NCBI GenBank assembly: GCA_946887385.1 | Contig: CAMPKU010000240.1 | Coordinates: 1-6,226 of the forward strand | DNA: 6,226 nt | Direction of reading: 5' to 3' | From: an uncultured Gammaproteobacteria bacterium | GTDB taxonomy: Bacteria > Pseudomonadota > Gammaproteobacteria > Rariloculales > Rariloculaceae | Shown: positions 1 to 5,217 of the stretch, piece after piece | Numbering within the stretch: position 1 is the stretch's first letter | How the letters are laid out: each line of letters opens with the position of its first letter | The notes under the pieces: generated by a model | What the model saw: only the letters and a program-made list of their open reading frames with translations | The model's database searches: none | What the model was told of the DNA's origin: nothing | Program-made: the position numbers and the translations under genes

Positions 1-1136
1 CGGGGCGCCGCGATCGGTGGCCGGGCGCGTCGGCCGAGATCGGCCGTTCGGAGAGCAACCAGCAGCAACCCGGGATCTCGACCGATCGCGTCGAGGTCGA
101 AAGCTACGATTTAGGCCTCGCGACGCTCTGGGAACTCGACTTGTTCGGCCGCGTGCGTCGCGGCGTCGAGGCCGCGGGCGCCGAGGCCGACGCCGCGGTT
201 GCAGGATTGCGCGACGCGCAGGTGCTCGTGGCTGCCGAAGTCGCGCGCAACTACGTCGAGCTGCGCGGGGCGCAGAAGCGCTTGCGCGTGGCGCGGCAGA
301 ATTTGGGTTACCAGCAGGAGACACTCGAGCTCACGCAGGTGCGCCTCGAGCTCGGCCGCGGCAGCGAGCTGGACGTTGCGAGCGCGGCGGCACGCTTCGC
401 CGCCACCCAGGCCACGATTCCGCGCCTGGTGGCGGCGGAGACCGTTGCGGCGAATCGGCTCGCCGTGCTGCTCGGCGAGCGGCCCGGTGCGCTTGCTACG
501 CAGCTTGCGTTCCGCGAGGTGGAGCCGCACTTGACCACGCTCGCCGTCGACTCGCCGGCAGCGCTGTTGCAGCGCCGGCCCGACATTCGCGCGGCGGAGC
601 GCGCGCTCGCAGCCGCAACGGCGCGCATCGGTGTAGCGAAAGCCGATCTCTTCCCGCGCCTTACGCTGTCCGGCTTCATCGGCTTCATCGCCGGGGATGC
701 GGACGAGCTCGGCGAATCGACGAGCCGCGCGTGGAGCCTTTCGCCCGTGCTCTCGTGGGCGGGATTCGAGCGCGGCACCTACGCCGGCGTGCGCGTGGCC
801 GAGGCGCGCACGCAAGCTGCGCTTGCGGCCTACGAGCTCGCGGTGCTGCGCGCACTCGAGGAAACCGAGAACGCGTTTGTCATTTACGGTACCGAGCGCC
901 AGCGCCTGGCGTCCGTGGTCGAGCAAGCGGCGGCGTCGCGCACGGCAGCCGAGCTTGCGCGCATTCAGTACCGCGAAGGCGCACTCGATTTTCTGCGGCT
1001 GCTCGATGCCGAGCGCACGTTACTGCAAGCCGAGGACGAGGTTGCGGCGGCGGAAGCCGATCTGAATGCATCCGTGGTGCTCATCTACAAGGCGCTCGGC
1101 GGCGGTTGGGAAGCCGCGCCGGCACCGACTACGTGA
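1..1136 (+). CDS. Outer-membrane efflux channel, NodT/OprM (TolC) type, 5'-truncated by window
   Basis: This is the outer-membrane channel of a tripartite drug or metabolite efflux pump, which forms a trimer spanning the periplasm and outer membrane. The reading frame (codons from base 3) is open from the window edge to TGA at 1134-1136, so the start and any lipoprotein signal lie upstream. Family hallmarks are visible: WELDLFGRVRR near 129-161, then a long alpha-helical hairpin (VARNYVELRGAQKRL onward), the central LLQRRPDIRAAE block near 563-600, and GVAKADLFPRLTLSG near 630-675. A second helical repeat follows, with EETENAF and the FLRLLDAERTLLQAE segment. This two-fold repeated outer-membrane efflux protein (OEP) architecture is typical of NodT-family channels. 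The inner-membrane transporter and the adaptor are not in the window and probably lie upstream. ATG 141 falls inside the domain and is not the real start. The family call is firm; the substrate cannot be told. Confidence 0.95.
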   Translation, partial: GRRDRWPGASAEIGRSESNQQQPGISTDRVEVESYDLGLATLWELDLFGRVRRGVEAAGAEADAAVAGLRDAQVLVAAEVARNYVELRGAQKRLRVARQNLGYQQETLELTQVRLELGRGSELDVASAAARFAATQATIPRLVAAETVAANRLAVLLGERPGALATQLAFREVEPHLTTLAVDSPAALLQRRPDIRAAERALAAATARIGVAKADLFPRLTLSGFIGFIAGDADELGESTSRAWSLSPVLSWAGFERGTYAGVRVAEARTQAALAAYELAVLRALEETENAFVIYGTERQRLASVVEQAAASRTAAELARIQYREGALDFLRLLDAERTLLQAEDEVAAAEADLNASVVLIYKALGGGWEAAPAPTT

Positions 1137-1156
1137 GTGGATTTGGCAAACTGAAA

Positions 1157-1162
1157 AAGGAG
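1157..1162 (+). promoter_or_regulatory. Shine-Dalgarno of the thioredoxin gene
   Basis: AAGGAG lies inside a longer purine run and is followed by 8 bases before ATG 1171. It is what decides the thioredoxin start, because the frame is open back to an ATG at 1066 inside the preceding channel gene. That upstream extension would add 35 arginine-rich residues foreign to thioredoxins. Confidence 0.8.
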
Positions 1163-1170
1163 TGACTGCG

Positions 1171-1509
1171 ATGGAACAGGAAAGAAAGGCACTGCTCACC
1201 GTTGGCGAGAGCGAGTTCGAGCGCGTCGTGCTCGGCTCGGCGCAACCCGCCGTCGTCGATTTCTCGGCGAGCTGGTGCGGACCTTGCAAGGCACTTTCGC
1301 CCGTGATCGAGCGCCTCGCGAACGACTACGCCAATCGTGTGACGGTGGCGAAGGTGGACATCGACGACAACCCGGCGTTAGCGGCGCGCTATGGCGTGCG
1401 CTCCGTGCCGACGGTGATGTTGTTCGCGGAGGGCGGCGTGAAGCGCGTTTACGTCGGCGCGCGCGCGGCGCAGGAGTACCGTGTAGGTATCGACGAGCTG
1501 CTACATTGA
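1171..1509 (+). CDS. Thioredoxin
   Basis: This is a small cytoplasmic thiol-disulfide oxidoreductase of 112 residues, close to the usual length of about 105-110. The active site WCGPC is at residues 35-39 (redox cysteines C36 and C39), preceded by the VVDFSAS strand that normally leads into it. The cis-proline motif SVPT follows, with the proline at residue 80. The KVDIDDNPALAARYGVRS stretch between them is standard for thioredoxins. There is no signal peptide or membrane segment, so it should act in the cytoplasm and be reduced by thioredoxin reductase. It sits 34 bases after the efflux channel and 31 before the SDR gene, all on one strand, which suggests co-transcription. The sequence cannot say whether it is the main thioredoxin (TrxA) or an accessory one, so no symbol is given. 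Confidence 0.95.
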   Translation: MEQERKALLTVGESEFERVVLGSAQPAVVDFSASWCGPCKALSPVIERLANDYANRVTVAKVDIDDNPALAARYGVRSVPTVMLFAEGGVKRVYVGARAAQEYRVGIDELLH

Positions 1510-1528
1510 GATGGGCGCCTAATAGCGC

Positions 1529-1534
1529 GAGGAG
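1529..1534 (+). promoter_or_regulatory. Shine-Dalgarno of the SDR gene
   Basis: GAGGAG with 6 bases to ATG 1541. It lies in the 31-base gap after the thioredoxin stop. The gap has no obvious promoter or terminator, which supports read-through from thioredoxin. Confidence 0.75.
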
Positions 1535-1540
1535 ATCGCG

Positions 1541-2245
1541 ATGGTAGAACAGACCGCCGTCGTAGTCGGCGTGGGGCCGGGTCTTGGCTCGGCGCTGGTG
1601 CGTACGTTCGCGAAAGAAGGCTACACCGTCGTCGCGGCAGCACGCTCCGCGTCGGCGCTGCCGGATCTCGAGAGTCAGCGCGCCGCGGGCCGCGTGGTGC
1701 CGCTCGATTGCGACGCCACCGAGCCCGCTGACGTCGAGCGCGTCTTCGACGCCGCCGCCAAAATCGGTCCGCCGGCTGTGGCCGTCTTCAATGCAGGCGC
1801 GTTCGTTCGCGGCAGCGTGCTCGACACGGAGCCCGAGGAGTTCGAACGCTGTTGGCGCGTGGGTTGCTTCGCCGGATTTTTGGTGGGACGCGCGGCGGCT
1901 CGGCGGATGCTCGAGCGCGGCGCAGGGACGATTCTTTTCACGGGCGCCACGGCCGCGATGCGCGGCGGCGCGGGCTTCGTGAATCTAGCCTCGCCGAAGT
2001 TCGGCTTGCGGGCCGTGGCGCAGAGCATGGCTCGCGAGCTGGGGCCCAAAGGCATCCATGTCGCGCACGTCGTCATCGATGGCCAGATTCACTCGCAGCG
2101 CTACGCGCACTTGCTAGGCGAGCGCGGCCCGGATTCGCTGCTGGAGCCCGACGCGATCGCTGCGGCGTATCTGGCGCTGCACCGGCAGCACCGCAGCGCG
2201 TGGACGCACGAGCTCGACCTCAGGCCGTGGAGCGAGAAGTTCTAG
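1541..2245 (+). CDS. SDR-family protein with atypical active site (no catalytic Tyr)
   Basis: This 234-residue protein has the Rossmann fold of short-chain dehydrogenases/reductases. The dinucleotide-binding glycine motif is G10-x-x-x-G14-x-G16 (VVGVGPGLG), an acidic D57 follows beta-3 (PLDCDAT), and NAG is at 84-86. The normal Ser...Tyr-x-x-x-Lys triad is incomplete. K153 is present in NLASPKFGLRA, but the tyrosine position holds L149, and the serine position about 13 residues earlier (FTGATAA) holds no serine. The C-terminal WTHELDLRPWSEKF and the block ARELGPKGIHVAHVVIDG match a known subgroup of SDRs (SDR_c10-like, from memory) that also lacks the tyrosine. It may bind NAD(P) without ordinary dehydrogenase chemistry, or use other residues. 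The start ATG has GAGGAG 6 bases upstream. It is likely the third gene of the channel-thioredoxin transcription unit. Substrate unknown. Confidence 0.88.
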   Translation: MVEQTAVVVGVGPGLGSALVRTFAKEGYTVVAAARSASALPDLESQRAAGRVVPLDCDATEPADVERVFDAAAKIGPPAVAVFNAGAFVRGSVLDTEPEEFERCWRVGCFAGFLVGRAAARRMLERGAGTILFTGATAAMRGGAGFVNLASPKFGLRAVAQSMARELGPKGIHVAHVVIDGQIHSQRYAHLLGERGPDSLLEPDAIAAAYLALHRQHRSAWTHELDLRPWSEKF

Positions 2246-2315
2246 TTCCGCCGCGCAGCAAGCACGCGCGGTCCGCGACAAAATCGTGTGATACCGCCAT
2301 CAGGCGCGTGCATTC

Positions 2316-2615
2316 GTGCGCGCCATTGAAATCGAAATCGCCGGCGCGAAAGACACGCTGGCCACGAAGCACGACTTGTTGCGGCTCGAGTCCGGCTGGC
2401 GCGGTGAGACGTCCCCGTTCGGGGCGAGGCTGCAGATTCAACTTGCGGAGGTCGCTAGTACATTGCGCGCCGAGATGGGCCAGCACGCCGCCGAGTTTCG
2501 AGAGGAGATCCAGCGTAGCGTGGGCGGCTTCACACGCCATATGTACACCGCGATTCTGGGTCAGACGGCCGTCTTGCTCGGGTTCGCGTATTTCTTCGCC
2601 ACCCATGTGCGCTGA
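2316..2615 (+). CDS. Small coiled-coil protein with C-terminal membrane anchor (DUF1640-like), possibly N-terminally truncated
   Basis: A 99-residue ORF starting at GTG. It begins with a charged helix (RAIEIEIAGAKDTLATKHDL), continues with a predicted coiled coil of about residues 36-70 (LAEVASTLRAEMGQ, AAEFREEIQ), and ends with one hydrophobic segment at about 77-95 (AILGQTAVLLGFAYFFA). This layout, and the ATKxDLxRLE motif, resemble bacterial DUF1640/CCDC90-like proteins, thought to be membrane-anchored coiled-coil oligomers; their function is not established. There is no convincing Shine-Dalgarno sequence before the GTG. The frame stays open upstream to TGA 2289-2291, and the residues just before the GTG (HQARAF) look like the Gln-Ala motif seen near the N-terminus of this family. 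The gene may therefore have lost its real start and be decaying. It converges on the TPR gene 39 bases away. Confidence 0.5.
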   Translation: MRAIEIEIAGAKDTLATKHDLLRLESGWRGETSPFGARLQIQLAEVASTLRAEMGQHAAEFREEIQRSVGGFTRHMYTAILGQTAVLLGFAYFFATHVR

Positions 2616-2654
2616 ATGCGAGCTCTGCGCTGCGGTGGCTGGAAGGAACCGCGG

Positions 2655-3656
2655 CTATTGCGCGGCCGCGATGCGCGCGTCGATGGCCTCGAGATAGCTG
2701 TTCGCGGCGGCACGGTGCGCGTCGACTTCGGCGGCCATGTCGAGCCACTCGCGCGCTTCCTCGAACTGGCCCTGCGCGTACAGCGCAACGCCCATCAGCA
2801 GATTTGCTCGCCCCTCGTCCGTTAGCGAGCCGCGACCCATGCCGGCGTGCAGCGCCGCGATGGCAGCCGTCCAGTCTCGTCGCTCCACGTGCACCATGGC
2901 TAGCCGCACGTAGCCGTCGCCGGTGTTGGCGATGCGCGCGGCATTCTCGAGCGGGAACACGGCCTTCTCGATCTCGCCGGCCATGAACCAGGCCGTGCCC
3001 AGCTTCGTGTACGCGGCCTCGTCGGCCTGCACCGTTCGCGACTCGAGCGCCTGCTCGAGCACCGCGGCGCCTTGCAGCGGAATTCCCTGATGCACGAGCA
3101 GATCGGAGAGCCTGCGGAGCTCGGCGTCGTCGGTGAGCAGCTCCGCCGTATGCGCCAAGCGCATCGTGGCGAGCGCGCGCTCGTAGTCGTTGGTATTCTC
3201 GTACGCCAAGGACAGCTCGAGCCAATACGTCTTGTTGCCAGGCGCCTTCTCGACGAGCCGCTCGAGCCAGGGAATCGCCGCGCGGTGATCCTCGCGCTGC
3301 TTCAGCAGCGCGGCCACGAGCTCGAGCCAGCTCGCAGGCGCATCCGCCGCGAGAGTGGCCGCGCGCTCGGCTGCCGGCAGCGCCTGCTCGTAGTCGCCGA
3401 GCTGATAGTGCGCGAGCCCCAGCAAGTAGAACGCCTCGGGCACGGGCTCGGGATAGTTTTCCATGAAGCCATCGAGGATCTCGACGGCGCCGGCGTAGTT
3501 CATTGCCTCGATCAGCGCGGCGGCGTCGTTCACGGCCAGATGCGGCGTGAGCTCGATCAGCGTGATGCGCTGCTGCGGCTCCTGCGCGTTCGCGGCCGTC
3601 GGCGCGGCGGCGGCGAGCGCAAGAACGGCGAGCAGAGTGGCGAGGCGGTGCGTCAT
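2655..3656 (-). CDS. Exported tetratricopeptide-repeat (TPR) protein
   Basis: 333 residues. The N-terminus is a Sec signal peptide (MTHRLATLLAVLALAAAAPT, probable cleavage after ANA at residue 24), so the mature protein should be periplasmic. The rest is helical repeats of TPR type: FYLLGLAHYQLGDYEQALPAAERA at about 76-100, SWLELVAALLKQREDHRAAIPWLERL at about 109-134, YWLELSLAYENTNDYERALATM at about 144-165, then repeats around 190-205, 216-240, 247-270 and 285-312. TPR arrays bind other proteins; no catalytic motif is seen. From memory, similar exported TPR proteins are encoded at the end of ExbB-ExbD-TonB clusters in Vibrio and Shewanella, but none of those partners is in this window, so a TonB link is only a suggestion. 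ATG 3656 is supported by AAGGAA at 3663-3668, 6 bases upstream, and by a promoter at 3699-3727. Confidence 0.88.
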   Translation of the reverse strand: MTHRLATLLAVLALAAAAPTAANAQEPQQRITLIELTPHLAVNDAAALIEAMNYAGAVEILDGFMENYPEPVPEAFYLLGLAHYQLGDYEQALPAAERAATLAADAPASWLELVAALLKQREDHRAAIPWLERLVEKAPGNKTYWLELSLAYENTNDYERALATMRLAHTAELLTDDAELRRLSDLLVHQGIPLQGAAVLEQALESRTVQADEAAYTKLGTAWFMAGEIEKAVFPLENAARIANTGDGYVRLAMVHVERRDWTAAIAALHAGMGRGSLTDEGRANLLMGVALYAQGQFEEAREWLDMAAEVDAHRAAANSYLEAIDARIAAAQ

Positions 3657-3662
3657 GGTGAA

Positions 3663-3668
3663 TTCCTT
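3663..3668 (-). promoter_or_regulatory. Shine-Dalgarno of the TPR gene
   Basis: Read on the minus strand this is AAGGAA, within TAAAGGAATT, with 6 bases before the ATG at 3656-3654. A short inverted repeat (GGGC at 3671-3674 with GCCC at 3682-3685) sits directly upstream in the leader and could fold next to the ribosome binding site. Confidence 0.75.
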
Positions 3669-3685
3669 TAGGGCAACTTACGCCC

Positions 3686-3714
3686 CTCAGGCGACCCCTT
3701 TCTAGGGTCCTGAG
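3686..3714. promoter_or_regulatory. Interrupted palindrome overlapping the TPR promoter (operator candidate)
   Basis: CTCAGG at 3686-3691 is mirrored by CCTGAG at 3709-3714. Inside it ACCC (3694-3697) pairs with GGGT (3705-3708), leaving a 7-base centre. The dyad covers the -10 element, most of the spacer and the expected start site of the TPR promoter, which is where a repressor would bind. As RNA it could fold as a hairpin with a two-base bulge. Read on the plus strand it is followed by AATTCTTTTT, so it also resembles an intrinsic terminator against antisense transcription. Which role is real cannot be decided from sequence. Confidence 0.4.
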
Positions 3715-3727
3715 AATTCTTTTTCAA
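3699..3727 (-). promoter_or_regulatory. Sigma70-type promoter for the TPR gene
   Basis: On the minus strand a -35 element TTGAAA (3727-3722, five of six consensus bases) and a -10 element TAGAAA (3704-3699, four of six) are separated by exactly 17 bases. Transcription would start near 3692, giving a leader of about 35 bases before ATG 3656. It lies in the 106-base gap after the hydrolase gene, so the TPR gene need not depend on the upstream pair. Seen by eye; no score was computed. Confidence 0.55.
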
Positions 3728-3736
3728 GGCTGGTGC

Positions 3737-3753
3737 GGCAGCGTGCCGCTGCC
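3737..3753 (-). terminator. Hairpin after the hydrolase gene, possible weak terminator
   Basis: A perfect 7-base-pair stem, GGCAGCG (3737-3743) with CGCTGCC (3747-3753) around a 3-base loop, begins 9 bases after the hydrolase stop codon on the minus strand. No T-run follows on either strand, so it is not a textbook intrinsic terminator. It could stabilise the 3' end or act with Rho. Confidence 0.3.
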
Positions 3754-3762
3754 TGCGGAAAA

Positions 3763-4476
3763 TCAGCGCCGGCAGCCTTGTCTCGCGGCCTCAAAGCCCT
3801 CGAACAGGCGGCTCGCACCCGTACCGGATAGTGTCTCGAGCCGGTGCGGCTGGCCCTTTTCGACGGTGTATTGCGCCACGCTTCCGCGGGAGCGCAGGAC
3901 CTGCGCTTCGCGCTCCATCTCGCCGTGCCAGCGGTAGTCGTCGTTCTCGCCGATGTACAGATACACGCAGATGCCTTCCAGGTTGGCGAGCTTGGCCGGG
4001 GTCGGCTGCCACATGTAGCCGGGAAAAGCCGTGGCCGACAGAAAATACTGCGGATACTTGGCCGCCACGTGCATCGCGGCGATGCCGCCGTTCGACGGGC
4101 CCGCCACGTGGAATTTGCCGCCTTCAATTTTGTGCGCGGCCAAAATGTTGTCGAGAAACTCGGGGAACACGCGATCGCCGTCGTAGAAGAAGAGGTCGCC
4201 GTTGGGTGCCGCCGGCCCGATCACGAGGTAACCGCGCCGTTCCGCTTCGGCTTGAAAGTTCCGCGCGAGCGCGCCGTCGATCGTGTTCATCGTCTGCGGG
4301 CCGCCGCCGAAGACGAGGATGGCGGGATAGGTGTTGGCGGCGTCGTAGCCGTTCGGCAGCACCAGCTTGTACTCAACCGTGGCACCGGCCACGCGCATGA
4401 TGCGTTGCGTCACTTCCGCGCCGGCGTTCGATGCCGCGAGCAGCACCAATAAGCAACTGAGCGCGCGTGTCCTCAC
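3763..4476 (-). CDS. Secreted alpha/beta hydrolase (PHB-depolymerase/esterase-like)
   Basis: 237 residues from a GTG start. The signal peptide is RTRALSCLLVLLAASNAGA, with probable cleavage after AGA at residue 20, so the enzyme should be exported. The fold is an alpha/beta hydrolase: oxyanion-side FGGGPQ at 56-61, nucleophile elbow G126-P-S128-N-G130, a probable acid at D179 or D180 (IGENDDYRWH), and histidine H211 in EKGQPHRLETL. GPSNGG followed by AAMHVAAKYP resembles the LpqC/PHB-depolymerase esterase group; the true substrate is unknown. The frame runs open to 4689, but that part overlaps the upstream gene in another frame and is not signal-like. The GTG overlaps the stop of the ferritin-like gene (GTGA) and has GAGGGGG 7 bases upstream, pointing to translational coupling. 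Confidence 0.88.
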   Translation of the reverse strand: MRTRALSCLLVLLAASNAGAEVTQRIMRVAGATVEYKLVLPNGYDAANTYPAILVFGGGPQTMNTIDGALARNFQAEAERRGYLVIGPAAPNGDLFFYDGDRVFPEFLDNILAAHKIEGGKFHVAGPSNGGIAAMHVAAKYPQYFLSATAFPGYMWQPTPAKLANLEGICVYLYIGENDDYRWHGEMEREAQVLRSRGSVAQYTVEKGQPHRLETLSGTGASRLFEGFEAARQGCRR

Positions 4477-5147
4477 GCGGTGGCCCCCTCGAGCGCACCG
4501 AGCAGGCGCAAGTAGAGCTTGCGCTCTGCGGTGAGCACTTCCGCCGCGCGCGCGTCGTCGAGCTCGCGCCTGGCCTCGAGCCGCTCGGCCATGTCGGAGA
4601 GGTGTGCTTGCTCCTCGCCGAGCACACGCTTCAACGACAGCGCGTGGCGCGCGCGCTTCAGCGCTTGCTCGTACACGCCGTAAAACCAAAGCGCGCGAAA
4701 CTCGACGATCATCGACATATAAAGGTAAGCGGCCCGCGTGCTGCGCGTGGGCCCCAGCGCGCGCACCGTGGCGCCTTCGAGCCGCTGGAAGTACATGCGC
4801 GCGGAGGCGGGCGCCAAGAGATCGTCCGCCACGTACTGAAGCGCGCGCTCGGCTGTCTTCTCGGCCTGCCGCTTCATGAAGAACGCGTGCTGCGCTTCTT
4901 CGGCCAGGTGCTTCAACGTTGCCTGATCGATAGCGGTGGAATGCTGCGTGGCCATGATCTTGTGGCTGCCGAGGTGCTCGAGGAGCGAGAGCGTGTTCAA
5001 CAAGCGCGCATGGCGCTTCGGTTCAGACACGATGGCCTCGAGCAGCGCGCGCGTGCGTTGCACGAGGTCGGCGTTGTCGGCAGAGAAGCGGCTGAGCGCA
5101 TCGTCGAGCCACGACGTAGCGGCCGCGCGTTCGGCGTTCTCGAGCAT
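4473..5147 (-). CDS. Ferritin-like di-iron protein, function unknown
   Basis: 224 residues from the chosen ATG, mostly alpha-helical, with no signal peptide, so probably cytoplasmic. It shows the spacing of a ferritin-like four-helix bundle with a carboxylate-bridged di-iron site: E57 in helix A (LSLLEHLGSH), E84-x-x-H87 in helix B (EEAQHAFF), E149 in helix C (MSMIVEFRALWF) and E179-x-x-H182 in helix D (GEEQAHL). All six usual ligands are present, so iron (or Mn/Fe) binding and oxygen or peroxide chemistry are plausible; no specific family is recognised. An ATG also exists at 5219 but would add 24 polar residues and overlap the start of the divergent gene, so 5147 is preferred. GAGG lies only 3 bases before this ATG and GGAG 14 before, so the start is not certain. 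The gene overlaps the secreted hydrolase gene by four bases. Confidence 0.75.
   Translation of the reverse strand: MLENAERAAATSWLDDALSRFSADNADLVQRTRALLEAIVSEPKRHARLLNTLSLLEHLGSHKIMATQHSTAIDQATLKHLAEEAQHAFFMKRQAEKTAERALQYVADDLLAPASARMYFQRLEGATVRALGPTRSTRAAYLYMSMIVEFRALWFYGVYEQALKRARHALSLKRVLGEEQAHLSDMAERLEARRELDDARAAEVLTAERKLYLRLLGALEGATA
4484..4490 (-). promoter_or_regulatory. Shine-Dalgarno deciding the GTG start of the hydrolase
   Basis: GAGGGGG on the minus strand lies within the last codons of the ferritin-like gene, with 7 bases to GTG 4476. It supports the GTG over the far-upstream ATG at 4689 and fits a four-base overlap with the preceding stop codon. Confidence 0.7.
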
Positions 5148-5217
5148 GAGCCTCGAAGATTCTCCAGACTGATCGGTTTCGGCGGTGCTAGTGTATACGC
5201 CAGCAGAGGGGGGACGC
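5148..5217. promoter_or_regulatory. Divergent intergenic region between the ferritin-like gene and the exported pair
   Basis: These 70 bases must carry the start signals of both divergent units. The AT-rich GTGTATACGC (5191-5200), with palindromic core GTATAC, is the only -10-like stretch: TATACG on the plus strand, TATACA or TACACT on the minus strand. No good -35 box is seen at 16-18 bases on either strand, so no exact promoter is called. Activator-dependent or alternative-sigma promoters are possible. Confidence 0.35.
5206..5213 (+). promoter_or_regulatory. Shine-Dalgarno deciding the start of the first exported protein
   Basis: GAGGGGGG lies 4 bases (8 if only GAGG pairs) before ATG 5218. 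It supports that ATG over an in-frame GTG at 5185. The GTG would put eleven non-signal residues in front of the hydrophobic signal peptide. Confidence 0.7.

Noticed and set aside
672..689. Tandem 9-base repeat GGCTTCATC x2 in the channel gene
   Set aside because: It encodes GFIGFI in a segment where this family normally has alternating Gly and hydrophobic residues; two copies in phase with the frame need no special explanation.
111..926. Minus-strand open frame of 271 codons opposite the efflux channel
   Set aside because: GC-rich antisense shadow of a confidently identified gene; the translation has no recognisable fold and there is no ribosome binding site.
2251..2271. Hairpin CCGCGC / GCGCGG with 9-base loop just after the SDR stop
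   Set aside because: No T-run follows on either strand and such GC-only stems are expected by chance at this base composition; not called a terminator.
3072..3671. Plus-strand open frame of 199 codons opposite the TPR gene
   Set aside because: Antisense shadow. The minus-strand frame has a signal peptide, TPR repeats, a Shine-Dalgarno sequence and a promoter.
3660..3719. Two GAATTC sites with similar flanks (3660-3665 and 3714-3719)
   Set aside because: Short imperfect direct repeats in an AT-richer leader; they do not match the promoter geometry or any known regulator site I can name.
3763..4689. Longer 308-residue form of the hydrolase starting at ATG 4689
   Set aside because: The extra 71 residues are Arg/Ala-rich, overlap the ferritin-like gene out of frame, and would bury a clear signal peptide that starts at GTG 4476.
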